From Gammaproteobacteria bacterium (GTDB lineage Bacteria; Pseudomonadota; Gammaproteobacteria; SURF-13): a DNA stretch of 39,647 nt. Location: contig QZKM01000012.1 of assembly GCA_003599485.1 (NCBI GenBank), positions 1-39,647 on the forward strand. Reading direction: 5' to 3'. The translations under genes were made by a program, and so were the position numbers. The notes beneath the pieces are model-generated. The model had not been told where the DNA came from, ran no database searches, and saw nothing but the letters and a program-made list of their open reading frames with translations. This document shows positions 17,209-26,408 of the stretch, one piece after another (positions within the stretch are counted from its first letter, which is position 1; the number at the start of each line of letters is the position of its first letter).

Positions 17209-18150
17209 ATGCAAAAACAAACCCCTCAAAGCCGCATCGTGACGGCTGAGGAGGGCGCACACGGGCAGCGCCTGGACAATTTTCTGTTCTCGCGCCTGAA
17301 GGGGGTGCCGAAAAGCCATGTCTACCGCATCCTGCGCACCGGCGAGGTGCGGGTCAACGGCCGCCGCATCAAACCCGACTACCGCGTAGAAGCCGGCGAC
17401 GAAATCCGCCTGCCGCCGCTGAGGCAGGGGGAGGAACGCGCAGCGGAGACGCCGGGCAGCCGTCTACAGGCGCTGATCCGGGAAGCGGTGTTGTATGAAG
17501 ACGACAGTCTGCTGGTGCTCAATAAACCGCCCGGTATCGCCGTTCATGCCGGCAGCGGTTTGCGGCACGGGGTGATCGAAATTCTGCGCGCGCTGCGCCC
17601 GCAACAGCCGTTTATCGAGCTCGCACACCGCCTGGACCGGGAAACGTCCGGCTGCCTGCTGGTCGCCAAGACCCGGCCCATGCTCAAGGCTCTGCACGAT
17701 CTGCTGCGCCAGGGGGGGATCAGCAAACGCTATCTGGCGCTGGTCAAGGGACGTTGGCGCGGCGGGGCGCGCAGCGTCACCGCGGCGCTGGAAAAACACG
17801 CGCCGCGCGCCGGGCAACGCAAAGTGCGGGTGAGCGAGGAGGGCAAGTCCGCCGCGACCCGGTTTACCCCGCAGCAGGTTTACCGCGACGCGAGCCTGGT
17901 GCAGGTCGAGCTGGAGACCGGGCGCACCCATCAGATACGCGTGCATGCCGCGCACATCAAACATCCGCTGGCCGGCGACGACAAATACGGCGACTGGGAA
18001 TTCAACCGGCGCATGAAGGCGCAGGGTTTGAAGAGGTTGTTTTTGCATGCGCACCAAATGGCCTTTACCTTGCCCGGCGGACGCAAAATTAAACTGAGCG
18101 CGCCACTTCCCGCTGACTTGCAGCAGGTTTTAGACGGGCTGGAAATGTAA
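17209..18150 (+). CDS. rluC: 23S rRNA pseudouridine synthase RluC
   Basis: Makes pseudouridines in 23S rRNA (955, 2504 and 2580 in E. coli). Translation from the ATG at 17209 gives 313 residues, close to the 319 of E. coli RluC. It has an N-terminal S4 RNA-binding domain ('RLDNFLFSRLKGVPKSHVYRILRTGEVRVNGRR'), then the catalytic RluA-type domain with 'LAHRLDRETSGCLLV', where the Asp after Arg-Leu is the nucleophile, and 'GRTHQIRVHAAH'. An open frame runs back to 17140 but those residues lie in A+T-rich upstream DNA and do not fit the family. Its stop touches the next gene's ATG, indicating an operon with the HAD phosphatase. Confidence 0.93.
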   Translation: MQKQTPQSRIVTAEEGAHGQRLDNFLFSRLKGVPKSHVYRILRTGEVRVNGRRIKPDYRVEAGDEIRLPPLRQGEERAAETPGSRLQALIREAVLYEDDSLLVLNKPPGIAVHAGSGLRHGVIEILRALRPQQPFIELAHRLDRETSGCLLVAKTRPMLKALHDLLRQGGISKRYLALVKGRWRGGARSVTAALEKHAPRAGQRKVRVSEEGKSAATRFTPQQVYRDASLVQVELETGRTHQIRVHAAHIKHPLAGDDKYGDWEFNRRMKAQGLKRLFLHAHQMAFTLPGGRKIKLSAPLPADLQQVLDGLEM

Positions 18151-18829
18151 TGATAGCTGCACGTGAATTTGATCTGCTGGTGTTTGACTGGGACGGCACC
18201 TTGGTGGACTCCGAAGCGCACATCGTGTCCTGCATCGAAGCGGCGCTGCATGACGCCGGCCTGCCGGCGGTGGCGCGCGATGACATACGCAACATCATCG
18301 GCCTCGGCCTGCAGGAAGCGATCCAGACACTGGCGCCCGATGCCGATGAACGCCTGCGTGAGCGCATCACCCGGCGCTATCGCGCGCACTTTTTCTCCAG
18401 CGAACGCGAAGCGCCGGTGTTGTTCGAGGGTGCGCGGGAGATGCTGCATCGCCTGCACGCCCAGGGTTATCTGCTCGCGGTGGCGACCGGAAAAGGGCGG
18501 CAGGGCTTGAACCACGTGCTGGAGCAAAGCGGATTAAAGCACGTGTTTCACAGTACGCGCACGGTGGATGAGGCGCGCTCCAAGCCGCATCCGCAAATGC
18601 TGCACGACATTATGGACGGGCTGGGTGTTGCGCCCAGTGACACCCTGATGATAGGCGATACGAATACGATCTGCTCATGGCGCACAACGCGGGCGCGCAC
18701 GCGCTGGCGGTGAGCGGCGGCGCGCACGAGCGCGAGCGCCTGTTGCAGTGCAGGCCGCTCGCGTGCCTGGAGCGCGTGACTGAATTAACCCGGTGGCTGC
18801 GGCCGTTTGACTATGCAGCACCTCCCTGA
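18150..18829 (+). pseudogene. HAD-superfamily phosphatase (Gph-like), interrupted by a -1 frameshift
   Basis: The first frame reads a HAD hydrolase with motif I DWDGTLVD, the helical cap, motif III region 'EARSKPHPQMLHDIM' and the start of motif IV, 'LMIGDT'. After that the frame turns into an Arg/Thr tail and stops at 18713. Motif IV should continue with acidic residues, and exactly this appears in another frame from 18662: EYDLLMAHNAGAHALAV... for 55 residues to a TGA at 18827. One missing base at about 18659-18662 explains it. The restored protein would be about 226 residues, normal for the family. Either a recent mutation or a base-calling error. It follows rluC with a 1-bp overlap, as in E. 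coli relatives with a HAD gene there. Confidence 0.85.
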
Positions 18830-18873
18830 AGGGGTATTATCTCCCCAACACTATCCCGCTTGAGAGACGCTCC

Positions 18874-19842
18874 ATGACCGACCAAAATCAATCACCTTTG
18901 CCCGAAAGCGCCGGCGTGAGCGCCTGGGAGCGCGGCACGCTGCAAAAACTGATCTTCTCCACGCTCGATGAGCAGCGGCGCGCGCGGCGCTGGGGCATCT
19001 TTTTTAAAATCCTGCTGTTTATCTACCTGTTTTCGCTGCTGTTGATCTACCTTCCCAAGGACATTACGAAAACGGCGGCGGGCAAGCACACCGCGGTGGT
19101 TAAGATTGACGGCGTGATCGCGGAAGACCGCGAAGCCAGCGCCGACAACATCATCGGCGGACTGCGCGCGGCCTTTGGGGATAAACGCACCCAAGGCGTG
19201 ATTCTGCGCATCAACAGCCCGGGCGGCAGCCCGGTGCAGGCGGGCTACATCAACGACGAAATCACACGCCTGCGCGCCAAGCACCCCGGCATTCCCCTGT
19301 ACGCGGTCATCACCGACATCTGCGCCTCGGGCGGTTATTACGTCGCCGCCGCGGCGGACAGGGTATACGCCGACAAGGCCAGCATCGTCGGCTCCATCGG
19401 CGTGCTCATGGACGGCTTCGGCTTCGTCGGCGCGATGGACAAACTCGGCGTCGAACGGCGGTTGCTCACGGCGGGCGAAAGCAAGGGTTTTCTCGATCCG
19501 TTCTCCCCGGCCAAGCCGGAAGACGTGGCGCATGTGAAGACGCTGCTGAAGAACATCCACGACCAGTTCATCGAGGTGGTCAAAAAAGGCCGCGGCGACC
19601 GCCTCAAGGAAGACGCGGATTTGTACAGCGGACTGATCTGGTCCGGCGAGCAAAGCGTGGCACTGGGCTTGGTGGACGAACTCGGCAGCAGCAGCTACGT
19701 CGCGCGCGAAGTCATCGGTGCGGAAAAGCTCGTGGACTACACCCCGCGCCCCGACTACTTCGGTCAATTTGCCGAGCGCATCGGGATGGCCCTGTCCCAT
19801 GCGCTCATTTCAACTACGTCAGGCAGTCTTCAGTTACGTTAA
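18874..19842 (+). CDS. sppA: Signal peptide peptidase SppA (S49 family, short form)
   Basis: Membrane-anchored serine protease that degrades leftover signal peptides. The 322-residue protein has one N-terminal membrane helix (about 42-60), then a single S49 domain: 'LRINSPGGSPVQA', nucleophile Ser152 in 'CASGGYYVAAA', 'ASIVGSIGV' and Lys204 in 'GESKGFLDPF' as the general base. The length fits the short SppA form (one domain, as in Bacillus), not the 618-residue E. coli type. The gene follows the HAD gene by 44 bp and ends shortly before convergent fpr. Confidence 0.93.
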   Translation: MTDQNQSPLPESAGVSAWERGTLQKLIFSTLDEQRRARRWGIFFKILLFIYLFSLLLIYLPKDITKTAAGKHTAVVKIDGVIAEDREASADNIIGGLRAAFGDKRTQGVILRINSPGGSPVQAGYINDEITRLRAKHPGIPLYAVITDICASGGYYVAAAADRVYADKASIVGSIGVLMDGFGFVGAMDKLGVERRLLTAGESKGFLDPFSPAKPEDVAHVKTLLKNIHDQFIEVVKKGRGDRLKEDADLYSGLIWSGEQSVALGLVDELGSSSYVAREVIGAEKLVDYTPRPDYFGQFAERIGMALSHALISTTSGSLQLR

Positions 19843-19948
19843 GGAAGGCGCCGCCCTGGAAAATAAACCCAGGACCTCGCTACGCTTCATCCAGGCTGCG
19901 CGCGCCCTGCAGAGTTCGCATTGCGCGTTGAGGGTAACGTGATACCGG

Positions 19949-20695
19949 TTACTCACTCCGGATCACAAATGCCTTTTCCGTGGTGAAATTGCCAACGCCG
20001 CGATGACTGGTTTGAGTCCAGCCGTGGTGCTCCAGGTAGACGCTCATTTCCTTGTTCATGTCGGGATTGCCGCAAATCATCACCCGGTCATATTCTGGGT
20101 CTGCCTTCGGCAGGCCGAGCCGGGTGAACAGTTCTCCGGTGCGGAACAGGTCGGCGCCACGCTGCGGTGTCGCAAACGGCTCGCGTGTCACGGTCGGGAC
20201 GTAGAACAGGCGTTCACTGGCCAGCGCTTCAATCTCGGTTTTGTAGGCCAGCTCGGGCACGGTGCGCACGGTGTGAACCAGAATGACCCGCTCAAAGGCT
20301 TCGTAAACCGCCGGGTCGCGGATCAGGCACATGAACGGGGCCAGCCCGGTGCCGGTCGCCATCAGATAGAGGTTGCGCCCGGGCTGTATGTACTTCAACG
20401 TGAGGGAGCCGGTGGCCTTGCTGTTGACCCAGACCGTATCGCCCTCGCGCACCTGCGCCAGGCGGCTGGTCAGCGGGCCATCCGGCACGTGGATGCTCAG
20501 GAATTCCAGGTGATCGGCGTCGTTGGGCGATACAATCGAATAGGCGCGTGAAATGAGCTTGCCCTCGGGCCGCAGGCCGATGGTGACGAACTCCCCATTT
20601 TCGAACTGGAAATCGTTCGGCCTGGTCGTGGTCAGGCTGAAGGTTTTATCCGACCATTTGCGGATGGAGGTGACGCGTTGTGCAGTGTACGGCAC
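19949..20695 (-). CDS. fpr: Ferredoxin-NADP reductase
   Basis: FAD enzyme that moves electrons between NADP(H) and ferredoxin or flavodoxin. The 248-residue protein has an FAD domain with 'RAYSIVSP', and an NADP domain with 'MATGTGLAPF' and 'MICGNPDMNKE'. The length and the C-terminal 'TEKAFVIRSE' resemble subclass I bacterial Fpr proteins. Starts with GTG, with GAGGA well placed about 8 bases upstream. It is a single-gene unit facing away from maf's 3' end with a gap of 218 bp (20696-20913) in which I see nothing clear. Confidence 0.93.
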   Translation of the reverse strand: MPYTAQRVTSIRKWSDKTFSLTTTRPNDFQFENGEFVTIGLRPEGKLISRAYSIVSPNDADHLEFLSIHVPDGPLTSRLAQVREGDTVWVNSKATGSLTLKYIQPGRNLYLMATGTGLAPFMCLIRDPAVYEAFERVILVHTVRTVPELAYKTEIEALASERLFYVPTVTREPFATPQRGADLFRTGELFTRLGLPKADPEYDRVMICGNPDMNKEMSVYLEHHGWTQTSHRGVGNFTTEKAFVIRSE

Positions 20696-20913
20696 TACTT
20701 GATCCTCATATAAGTTTGGGTTACCGTGCTGTAGTTGGATTTTAAACGATTTAATAAGTTCGCATCACCTGATTATCAAGGCCTGTTTTCCCCTCACCGC
20801 CCCTGTTCACACCATGAAGTTACGGCCGCGGTGACGGAGAAGAGATAAGTTCCGCGCAACCCAAGGATTGACGCTTGCTTCGGTCTCCTGGAACAGTAGT
20901 CTGCAGCATTTTA

Positions 20914-21492
20914 TTAAACCAAGCGCGCCCCTTCGCGTTCCAGCATACGCGTCAACTTGATTAAGGGCAGGCCAATCAGGGCGGTGGGGTCGTCGCCGGC
21001 GTATTTCTCGCACAGCGCCACACCCAGGCCCTCGGACTTGAAGCTGAGCGCGCACTGGTAGGGCTGCTCGATGCGCAGGTAGTTTTCAATCTGTTCATCG
21101 GTCAGTGTGCGGAATGTCACGCTGAAGGGTACGGTTTCAAGCCGGGTGTTTTTTGTCGCGCTGTTCAGCAAGCATAGCGCGGTGAGAAACGTGACGGTCT
21201 TTCCCGATGCGAGGCGCAATTGGCGCACGGCGTCGGCGTGGCCGGCCGGTTTGCCCAGGATTTCGCCGTTTATTACGCCCGCCTGGTCGGCGCCGATGAT
21301 GAGGGCGCCGGGGTGCGTTTTCGCCACCGCTTCCGCCTTGGCGCGCGCGAGGCGCTCGACCATGGACTGAACCGCCTCGCCAGGCAGAGGGGTTTCATCC
21401 ACATGCGGCGGGGCGACCTGAAATTTCACGCCCAGTCTTTCCAGCAACAGTTTGCGCGCGGGTGAAGTGGAGGCGAGGATGAGCGGCTGCAT
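20914..21492 (-). CDS. maf: Maf/YceF nucleoside triphosphate pyrophosphatase
   Basis: Hydrolyses non-standard nucleotides; the E. coli YceF branch acts on 7-methyl-GTP. The 192-residue protein has the family start 'LILASTSPARKLLLERLGV', 'DETPLPGE', 'IIGADQAGV', and 'SFKSEGLGVALCEK' and 'ALIGLPLIKL' near the end. These match YceF better than YhdE. It is divergent from yceD-rpmF-plsX, the same layout as in E. coli. The shared 69-bp intergenic region holds the promoter for the right-hand operon and a minus-strand TATAAT (21548-21543). Confidence 0.94.
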   Translation of the reverse strand: MQPLILASTSPARKLLLERLGVKFQVAPPHVDETPLPGEAVQSMVERLARAKAEAVAKTHPGALIIGADQAGVINGEILGKPAGHADAVRQLRLASGKTVTFLTALCLLNSATKNTRLETVPFSVTFRTLTDEQIENYLRIEQPYQCALSFKSEGLGVALCEKYAGDDPTALIGLPLIKLTRMLEREGARLV

Positions 21493-21523
21493 GTGACCGG
21501 TAAGAGGGAAATGCGGATGCGTT

Positions 21524-21552
21524 TTGACAATTAATGTATTGAATTATATCAT
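21524..21552 (+). promoter_or_regulatory. Near-consensus sigma-70 promoter of the yceD-rpmF-plsX-fab operon
   Basis: TTGACA (21524-21529) is followed after exactly 17 bp by TATCAT (21547-21552), one mismatch from the consensus -10. Transcription would start about 21558-21560, only 2-4 bases before the yceD ATG at 21562, so the first mRNA may be leaderless. The overlapping minus-strand TATAAT may serve maf. Confidence 0.75.
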
Positions 21553-21561
21553 ATACGGTTA

Positions 21562-22077
21562 ATGTCTGAGCGGCTGCCACTGGTTGTGGATGTGGTGCGT
21601 TATGCCGAAACCGGGCGCAGGCTGACCGGCGAGCTGCCCTTGTCCGGGATGACGCGGCTGCTGCCCCTGTTGCACAACGCCTCCGGCGCCGTGTGGCTGG
21701 ATTTGCAGTTCGGCAAGGACGATTTGAAGGTGGCCAACGTGCGCGGTGAAATCCGCGCACAACTGCGTTTGCAGTGCCAGCGCTGTTTGCAGCCATTTGA
21801 TTATCCCGTGCAGGTGAAGTGTGCGCTGGGAGTAGTGACCAGCGAGGCGGAGGCCGATAAGCTGCCGGGTGACTATGAACCGCTGCTCGTCACCTCGCAA
21901 AACATGCCGCTGGCGGCGATCGTGGAGGATGAGTTGCTGCTGGCGCTGCCCGTGGCGCCGATGCACAAGGAAGGCGAGTGTCCCGCGCCCGTCCAAAGCG
22001 CAGATGCACAAACCTCGAAGCCGAGTCCGTTTGCAGTGCTCGGCCAACTGAAGGCAGCGCGCATTAAAGCAAAGTAA
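21562..22077 (+). CDS. yceD: YceD family (DUF177) 23S rRNA accumulation protein
   Basis: A widespread protein needed for normal 23S rRNA levels in E. coli and plants; exact mechanism unclear. The 171-residue product has the family Cys pair 'QCQRCLQPF', 'YEPLLV', the acidic segment 'AIVEDELLLALPVAPMH' and the C-terminal 'PSPFAVLGQLK'. Aligning the N-terminus 'LPLVVDVVRY' with E. coli YceD ('LPLTLDPVRT') supports this start. There is no Shine-Dalgarno sequence before it, in line with a leaderless transcript. rpmF follows after 41 bp, as in most bacteria. Confidence 0.93.
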   Translation: MSERLPLVVDVVRYAETGRRLTGELPLSGMTRLLPLLHNASGAVWLDLQFGKDDLKVANVRGEIRAQLRLQCQRCLQPFDYPVQVKCALGVVTSEAEADKLPGDYEPLLVTSQNMPLAAIVEDELLLALPVAPMHKEGECPAPVQSADAQTSKPSPFAVLGQLKAARIKAK

Positions 22078-22118
22078 CGATGATGAATCCTATTGAAGCA
22101 CAGCAGGGAGATTAGCCC

Positions 22119-22298
22119 ATGGCCGTACAAAAAAGCCGTAAAACCCCTTCCAGGCGCGGCATGCGCCGCGCGCACGATGCGCTGACCGGACCGGCGCTGT
22201 CGGTGGAGCCCAAAACCGGCGAGACGCATCTGCGTCACCATATCAGCCCTGACGGTTACTACCGGGGCCGCAAGGTTACCGCCGGACGCGGCGAATAA
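22119..22298 (+). CDS. rpmF: Ribosomal protein bL32
   Basis: The 59-residue product is bL32 of the large ribosomal subunit: N-terminal [17 protein letters not shown], then '[26 protein letters not shown]', the standard pattern of the non-zinc type found in gammaproteobacteria. AGGGAG lies 8 bases before the ATG. It stands between yceD and plsX, its near-universal place. A G+C-rich hairpin follows before plsX. Confidence 0.97.
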   Translation: MAVQKSRKTPSRRGMRRAHDALTGPALSVEPKTGETHLRHHISPDGYYRGRKVTAGRGE

Positions 22299-22299
22299 T

Positions 22300-22332
22300 C
22301 CGCCGCCGCGGACGCGGCGGCTTCCCATTTTT
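22300..22332 (+). terminator. G+C-rich hairpin with T-rich tail between rpmF and plsX
   Basis: CCGCCGC (22300-22306) pairs with GCGGCGG (22314-22320), then CTTCCCATTTTT leads into the plsX ATG. It looks like a weak terminator or attenuator that would let ribosomal-protein and lipid genes be expressed at different levels. It may instead be an mRNA stabiliser for rpmF. Confidence 0.55.
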
Positions 22333-23382
22333 ATGTCACAGGCCATCACCATTGCGCTGGACGCCATGGGCGGTGACCACGGCGTGCGCGTGGTCGTGCC
22401 CGCCGCGCTGGCGGCGCTGAAACAGTCACCTGATCTCCATCTCATACTGGCGGGCGACGAGCACGCGGTGCATGCCGAACTGCATCGGCATCACGCCTGC
22501 GCGGGCGAGCGCCTGGTTTTGCAGCACGCCTCGCAGCAGGTCGGCATGGACGAGCCCGCGGCGCAGGCGCTGCGCGGCAAAAAGGATTCCTCCATGCGCG
22601 TGGCGATAGATTTGGTAAAGGAAGGAAAGGCGCAGGCCTGCGTGAGCGCGGGCAACACCGGCGCATTGATGGCGATTGCACGGTTTGTGCTGAGGACCTT
22701 GCCCGGCGTGGATCGCCCGGCGATTATCTCGGCGCTGCCCACCATCCACGGACACACCCACATGCTCGATCTCGGCGCGAGCAGCGAATGCAGCGCGCAA
22801 CACCTGTTTGAGTTCGCGGTGATGGGCTCGGTGCTGGTGAGCGCAATGGAGAACATCGCGCTGCCGCGCGTCGGACTGCTCAACATCGGCAGCGAAGAAA
22901 TCAAGGGCACCGAAACCATCAAGGAGGCCGCCCGGTTGATGGCGGAAAGCGATCTCAACTACATCGGGTTCGTCGAGGGCGACGCCATATACACCGACCC
23001 GCCGGACGTGATCGTGTGCGACGGCTTCAGCGGCAACATCGCGCTCAAGACCAGCGAAGGCGTGGCGCGCATGATCCGCCATTATCTCAAGCAGGAATTC
23101 AAGCGCAACCTGCTGACGCGTCTCGCCGCGCTGTGCGCACTGCCGGTGTTGAAGGCGTTTCAGTCGCGCATAGATCCGCGCCTGTATAACGGCGCGACGC
23201 TGATCGGATTGCAGGGCGTCGTGGTGAAGAGCCACGGCGGCACGGACGCGCTGGGCTATGCCCAGGCGATACGCGTGGCGGAGCGCGAGGCGCGCAAGGA
23301 TGTGCCGCGCACCATAGGCGAACAGCTCGCGCGCCGCTTGCGGCCTGGCGCGGCGGCGGCCAGCGCGGAGCATACGCTGTGA
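22333..23382 (+). CDS. plsX: Phosphate acyltransferase PlsX
   Basis: Makes acyl-phosphate from acyl-ACP, the donor for the first acylation of glycerol 3-phosphate. The 349-residue protein starts '[21 protein letters not shown]' and has '[14 protein letters not shown]', '[19 protein letters not shown]' and '[19 protein letters not shown]', all hallmarks. Length is normal. No clear ribosome site lies in the T-rich leader after the rpmF hairpin. The stop overlaps the fabH GTG by 4 bp. Confidence 0.96.
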   Translation: MSQAITIALDAMGGDHGVRVVVPAALAALKQSPDLHLILAGDEHAVHAELHRHHACAGERLVLQHASQQVGMDEPAAQALRGKKDSSMRVAIDLVKEGKAQACVSAGNTGALMAIARFVLRTLPGVDRPAIISALPTIHGHTHMLDLGASSECSAQHLFEFAVMGSVLVSAMENIALPRVGLLNIGSEEIKGTETIKEAARLMAESDLNYIGFVEGDAIYTDPPDVIVCDGFSGNIALKTSEGVARMIRHYLKQEFKRNLLTRLAALCALPVLKAFQSRIDPRLYNGATLIGLQGVVVKSHGGTDALGYAQAIRVAEREARKDVPRTIGEQLARRLRPGAAAASAEHTL

Positions 23383-24335
23383 ACCGGCGTTACACGCGTA
23401 TCGCCGGCACCGGCAGCTATCTGCCGGACAAGGTGCTCACCAATTTCGATCTCGAAAAAATGGTGGACACCTCGGACACCTGGATCGTGGAGCGTACCGG
23501 CATCCGCGAGCGGCGTATCGCCGCAACGGGCGAGACTACGCGCGATCTGGCGGAACACGCCGCGCGCAAGGCCATCGAGGCGGCGGGCATTCAACCTTCC
23601 GCCATTGATCTCATCATCCTTGCCACCACCACGCCGGATAAAATTTTTCCCAGCACCGCCTGCCTGTTGCAGGAGCGGCTCGACATTCACGGTTGCGCCG
23701 CGTTTGACGTGCAGGCGGTGTGCAGCGGCTTTGTTTACGGCCTCGGCATCGCGGACAAGTTCATTCAGGGCGGCGCGGCCAGCACGGCGCTGGTGATCGG
23801 CGCGGAAACCATGTCGCGCATCGTGGACTGGAAGGACCGCAACACCTGCGTGCTGTTCGGCGATGGCGCGGGCGCGGTGATATTGCAGGCAGGCGGCGAG
23901 CCGGGCATTTTATCCACCCACCTGCACGCCGACGGGCATTATCATCATCTGCTCACCACCGAGGATATCGCGGACGCGCCCAACGGCGGCTATGTGACCA
24001 TGCAGGGCAGCGAGGTGTTCAAGATGGCGGTGAACAGCCTGGATCAGATCGTGGATGAGACGCTGGCGGCCAATCATCTGCAAAAATCCGATGTGGACTG
24101 GCTGATTCCGCACCAGGCCAATATCCGCATCATCAGCGCCACGGCCAAAAAGCTCGGCATGCCGATGGAGCGCGTGGTGGTCACCGTGGACAAGCACGGG
24201 AATACTTCCGCCGCCTCCATCCCACTCGCCCTGGACACGGCGGTGCGAGACGGGCGCATCCGGCGCGGCGATACGTTATTGCTCGAAGCGTTCGGCGCCG
24301 GGTTCACCTGGGGCTCGGCGCTGATTAAATACTGA
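23379..24335 (+). CDS. fabH: 3-oxoacyl-ACP synthase III FabH
   Basis: Starts each fatty acid by condensing acetyl-CoA with malonyl-ACP. The 318-residue protein has the catalytic triad Cys115 (QAVCSGF), His245 (IPHQANIRI) and Asn275 (KHGNTSAAS), and the family length of about 317. GTG start overlaps the plsX stop (GTGA). fabD follows after 3 bp. No second fabH-like gene is in the window. Confidence 0.97.
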   Translation: MNRRYTRIAGTGSYLPDKVLTNFDLEKMVDTSDTWIVERTGIRERRIAATGETTRDLAEHAARKAIEAAGIQPSAIDLIILATTTPDKIFPSTACLLQERLDIHGCAAFDVQAVCSGFVYGLGIADKFIQGGAASTALVIGAETMSRIVDWKDRNTCVLFGDGAGAVILQAGGEPGILSTHLHADGHYHHLLTTEDIADAPNGGYVTMQGSEVFKMAVNSLDQIVDETLAANHLQKSDVDWLIPHQANIRIISATAKKLGMPMERVVVTVDKHGNTSAASIPLALDTAVRDGRIRRGDTLLLEAFGAGFTWGSALIKY

Positions 24336-24338
24336 GCC

Positions 24339-25295
24339 ATGAGGAATTCACCCGTCACCATGGATGGCGCGCTCGCCTTTGTCTTCCCCGGCCAGGGTTC
24401 GCAGTCGGTGGGCATGCTGAATGAGCTGGCCGCCGCCTACCCGGAAGTGAAAAAGACTTTCAAGGAAGCTTCCAGGCCGCTCGGTGTGGATATGTGGGAG
24501 CTGGTCAGCCAGGGCCCGGAGCAGGCGCTGAATCTCACCATGAACACGCAACCCGCGCTGCTCAGCGCCGGGGTCGCGGTATGGCGCGTGTGGTGCAAAC
24601 ATTCCTCACGCCGTCCGGCGCTGATGGCGGGGCACAGCCTGGGCGAGTATACCGCGCTGGTGTGCGCCGAGGCGCTGGATTTCGGCGACGCGCTCAAACT
24701 GGTGGCGCTGCGCGGCAAACTGATGCAGGAGGCGGCGCCGGAGGGGCAGGGCGCGATGGCCGCGTTGCTCGGCCTGGAAGACGGCAAGGTACGCGAGATT
24801 TGCGCGCAGGCCGCGGAACATGAGACGGTGTCCGCCGCCAATTTCAACTCACCCGGCCAGGTGGTGATTTCCGGCAACGCGCAGGCGGTGGAGCGCGCCA
24901 TCGCCCTGGCGAAACAGGCCGGCGCCAGGCGCGCCATCCTGCTGCCGGTGAGCGTGCCGTCGCACTGCGCCCTGATGCAGCCTGCCGCGGAAAAGCTCGC
25001 CGCCGCCTTGAGTGCGACGCCGCTGCAGGCGCCAAACATACCCGTGATCCACAATGCCAATGTCGCGTTTCATACCGACCCGGACGCGATACGCGACATC
25101 CTCGCCAAACAACTGTATCAACCGGTACGCTGGACCGAGACCGTGCTCAAGATGGAGCGGGCCGGAATCAAGACCGTGTTAGAATGCGGCCCTGGCAAAG
25201 TGCTGTGTGGCCTCAACAAGCGCATCACCCCGGACATCACCTGCCTGCCGCTGGGTGAGACCGGCAGTCTCACGCAGGCACTGGAACTGACATGA
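24339..25295 (+). CDS. fabD: Malonyl CoA-ACP transacylase FabD
   Basis: Loads malonyl groups onto acyl carrier protein. The 318-residue protein has 'FVFPGQGSQSVGM', the nucleophile Ser100 in 'GHSLGEYTAL', and the His partner in 'VPSHCALMQP'. ATG at 24339 is 3 bp after fabH; an in-frame ATG at 24360 would remove seven residues that are not conserved, so the exact start is uncertain. Its stop overlaps the fabG start (ATGA). Confidence 0.96.
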   Translation: MRNSPVTMDGALAFVFPGQGSQSVGMLNELAAAYPEVKKTFKEASRPLGVDMWELVSQGPEQALNLTMNTQPALLSAGVAVWRVWCKHSSRRPALMAGHSLGEYTALVCAEALDFGDALKLVALRGKLMQEAAPEGQGAMAALLGLEDGKVREICAQAAEHETVSAANFNSPGQVVISGNAQAVERAIALAKQAGARRAILLPVSVPSHCALMQPAAEKLAAALSATPLQAPNIPVIHNANVAFHTDPDAIRDILAKQLYQPVRWTETVLKMERAGIKTVLECGPGKVLCGLNKRITPDITCLPLGETGSLTQALELT

Positions 25296-26035
25296 CACTC
25301 GACAAGGACATCGCCCTGGTGACGGGGGCCAGCCGTGGGCTGGGAGCGGCCATCGCCTTGGAACTGGGCCGGTCAGGCGCGGTGGTCATCGGCACCGCAA
25401 CCTCACAAAATGGTGTAGATAACATAAATAACTTATTGAAAAATAATAATATAAAAGGACAAGGCGCCGTGCTCAATGTGAATGACGGGGCGGCCATTGA
25501 GAACCTGCTTGAGGAAATCGAAAGCGGATACGGCGCCCCCGCGATACTGGTCAACAACGCCGGCATCACGCGCGACAACCTGCTCATGCGCATGAAGGAT
25601 GAGGAATGGGACGAGATCATCGCCACCAATCTCAACTCGGTGTTCCGCATGAGCAAGGCCTGCGTGCGCGGCATGATGAAGGCGCGGCGCGGGCGCATCA
25701 TCAATATCAGCTCGGTGGTGGGCGCGGCGGGCAACGCCGGACAGACCAATTACGCCGCCGCCAAGGCCGGCATGATCGGCTTCACCAAGGCCCTGGCGCG
25801 CGAGGTGGCGGCGCGCGGCATCACGGTCAACGCGGTCGCGCCGGGCTTCATAGACACCGACATGACGCGCGCCCTGCCCGAAGAGCATAAACGGGGCCTG
25901 CTGGAGCAAATTCCCTTGAAGCGCCTGGGTTTGGCGGAAGAGGTGGCGTACGCGGTGGCGTTTCTCGCCTCGCCGCAGGCCGCCTACATCACCGGCCAGA
26001 CCCTGCACGTCAACGGCGGCATGTACATGGCTTAA
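25292..26035 (+). CDS. fabG: 3-oxoacyl-ACP reductase FabG
   Basis: NADPH-dependent reduction of 3-oxoacyl-ACP. The 247-residue short-chain dehydrogenase has the cofactor motif TGASRGLG, NNAG, Asn113, and the catalytic Ser141, Tyr154 and Lys158, plus the C-terminal 'VNGGMYMA'. An oddity is the stretch coding residues 39-56 (25406-25459): it is about 16% G+C in its core in a gene otherwise rich in G+C and reads Asn-rich ('NINNLLKNNNIKG'). The reading frame and the length are normal. Confidence 0.96.
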   Translation: MTLDKDIALVTGASRGLGAAIALELGRSGAVVIGTATSQNGVDNINNLLKNNNIKGQGAVLNVNDGAAIENLLEEIESGYGAPAILVNNAGITRDNLLMRMKDEEWDEIIATNLNSVFRMSKACVRGMMKARRGRIINISSVVGAAGNAGQTNYAAAKAGMIGFTKALAREVAARGITVNAVAPGFIDTDMTRALPEEHKRGLLEQIPLKRLGLAEEVAYAVAFLASPQAAYITGQTLHVNGGMYMA

Positions 26036-26165
26036 GAGGCTCATTTATCTTTTTGTTTTTTAATGACTATTTATATGGAACGGCGGGTCACTGGCAAGCA
26101 CGCCCGGTTTCCCATAAAATACGCGCACCGGTTTTTATTGATTTACCTGGGAGGAAGCATCTGTC
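26036..26165 (+). promoter_or_regulatory. Possible acpP promoter region
   Basis: This gap is A+T-rich compared with the genes around it. A TAAAAT box (26115-26120) could be a -10; the hexamer 17 bp upstream is TGGCAA, a weak -35. Tentative. Confidence 0.3.
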
Positions 26166-26408
26166 ATGAGCACTGTAGAAGAACGCGTCAAGAAAATCGT
26201 GGTGGAACAATTGGGGGTCAAGGAAGACGAAGTGAAGAGCTCATCCTCCTTTGTAGACGATCTTGGCGCCGATTCCCTGGATACCGTGGAACTGGTGATG
26301 GCGCTGGAAGAGGAATTCGAGTGCGAGATCCCGGACGAGTCCGCGGAAAAGATCACCACCGTGCAGCAGGCCGTTGATTACATCAAGGCGCATCTCGATC
26401 AAGGCTGA
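26166..26408 (+). CDS. acpP: Acyl carrier protein
   Basis: Carries growing acyl chains on a phosphopantetheine arm. The 80-residue acidic protein has the attachment site Ser37 in '[19 protein letters not shown]'. GGGAGGAAG lies about 8 bases before the ATG. A 130-bp A+T-rich gap separates it from fabG and may hold its own promoter, in keeping with the high level of ACP needed: a TAAAAT box is at 26115-26120, but the matching -35 is poor. Confidence 0.97.
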   Translation: MSTVEERVKKIVVEQLGVKEDEVKSSSSFVDDLGADSLDTVELVMALEEEFECEIPDESAEKITTVQQAVDYIKAHLDQG

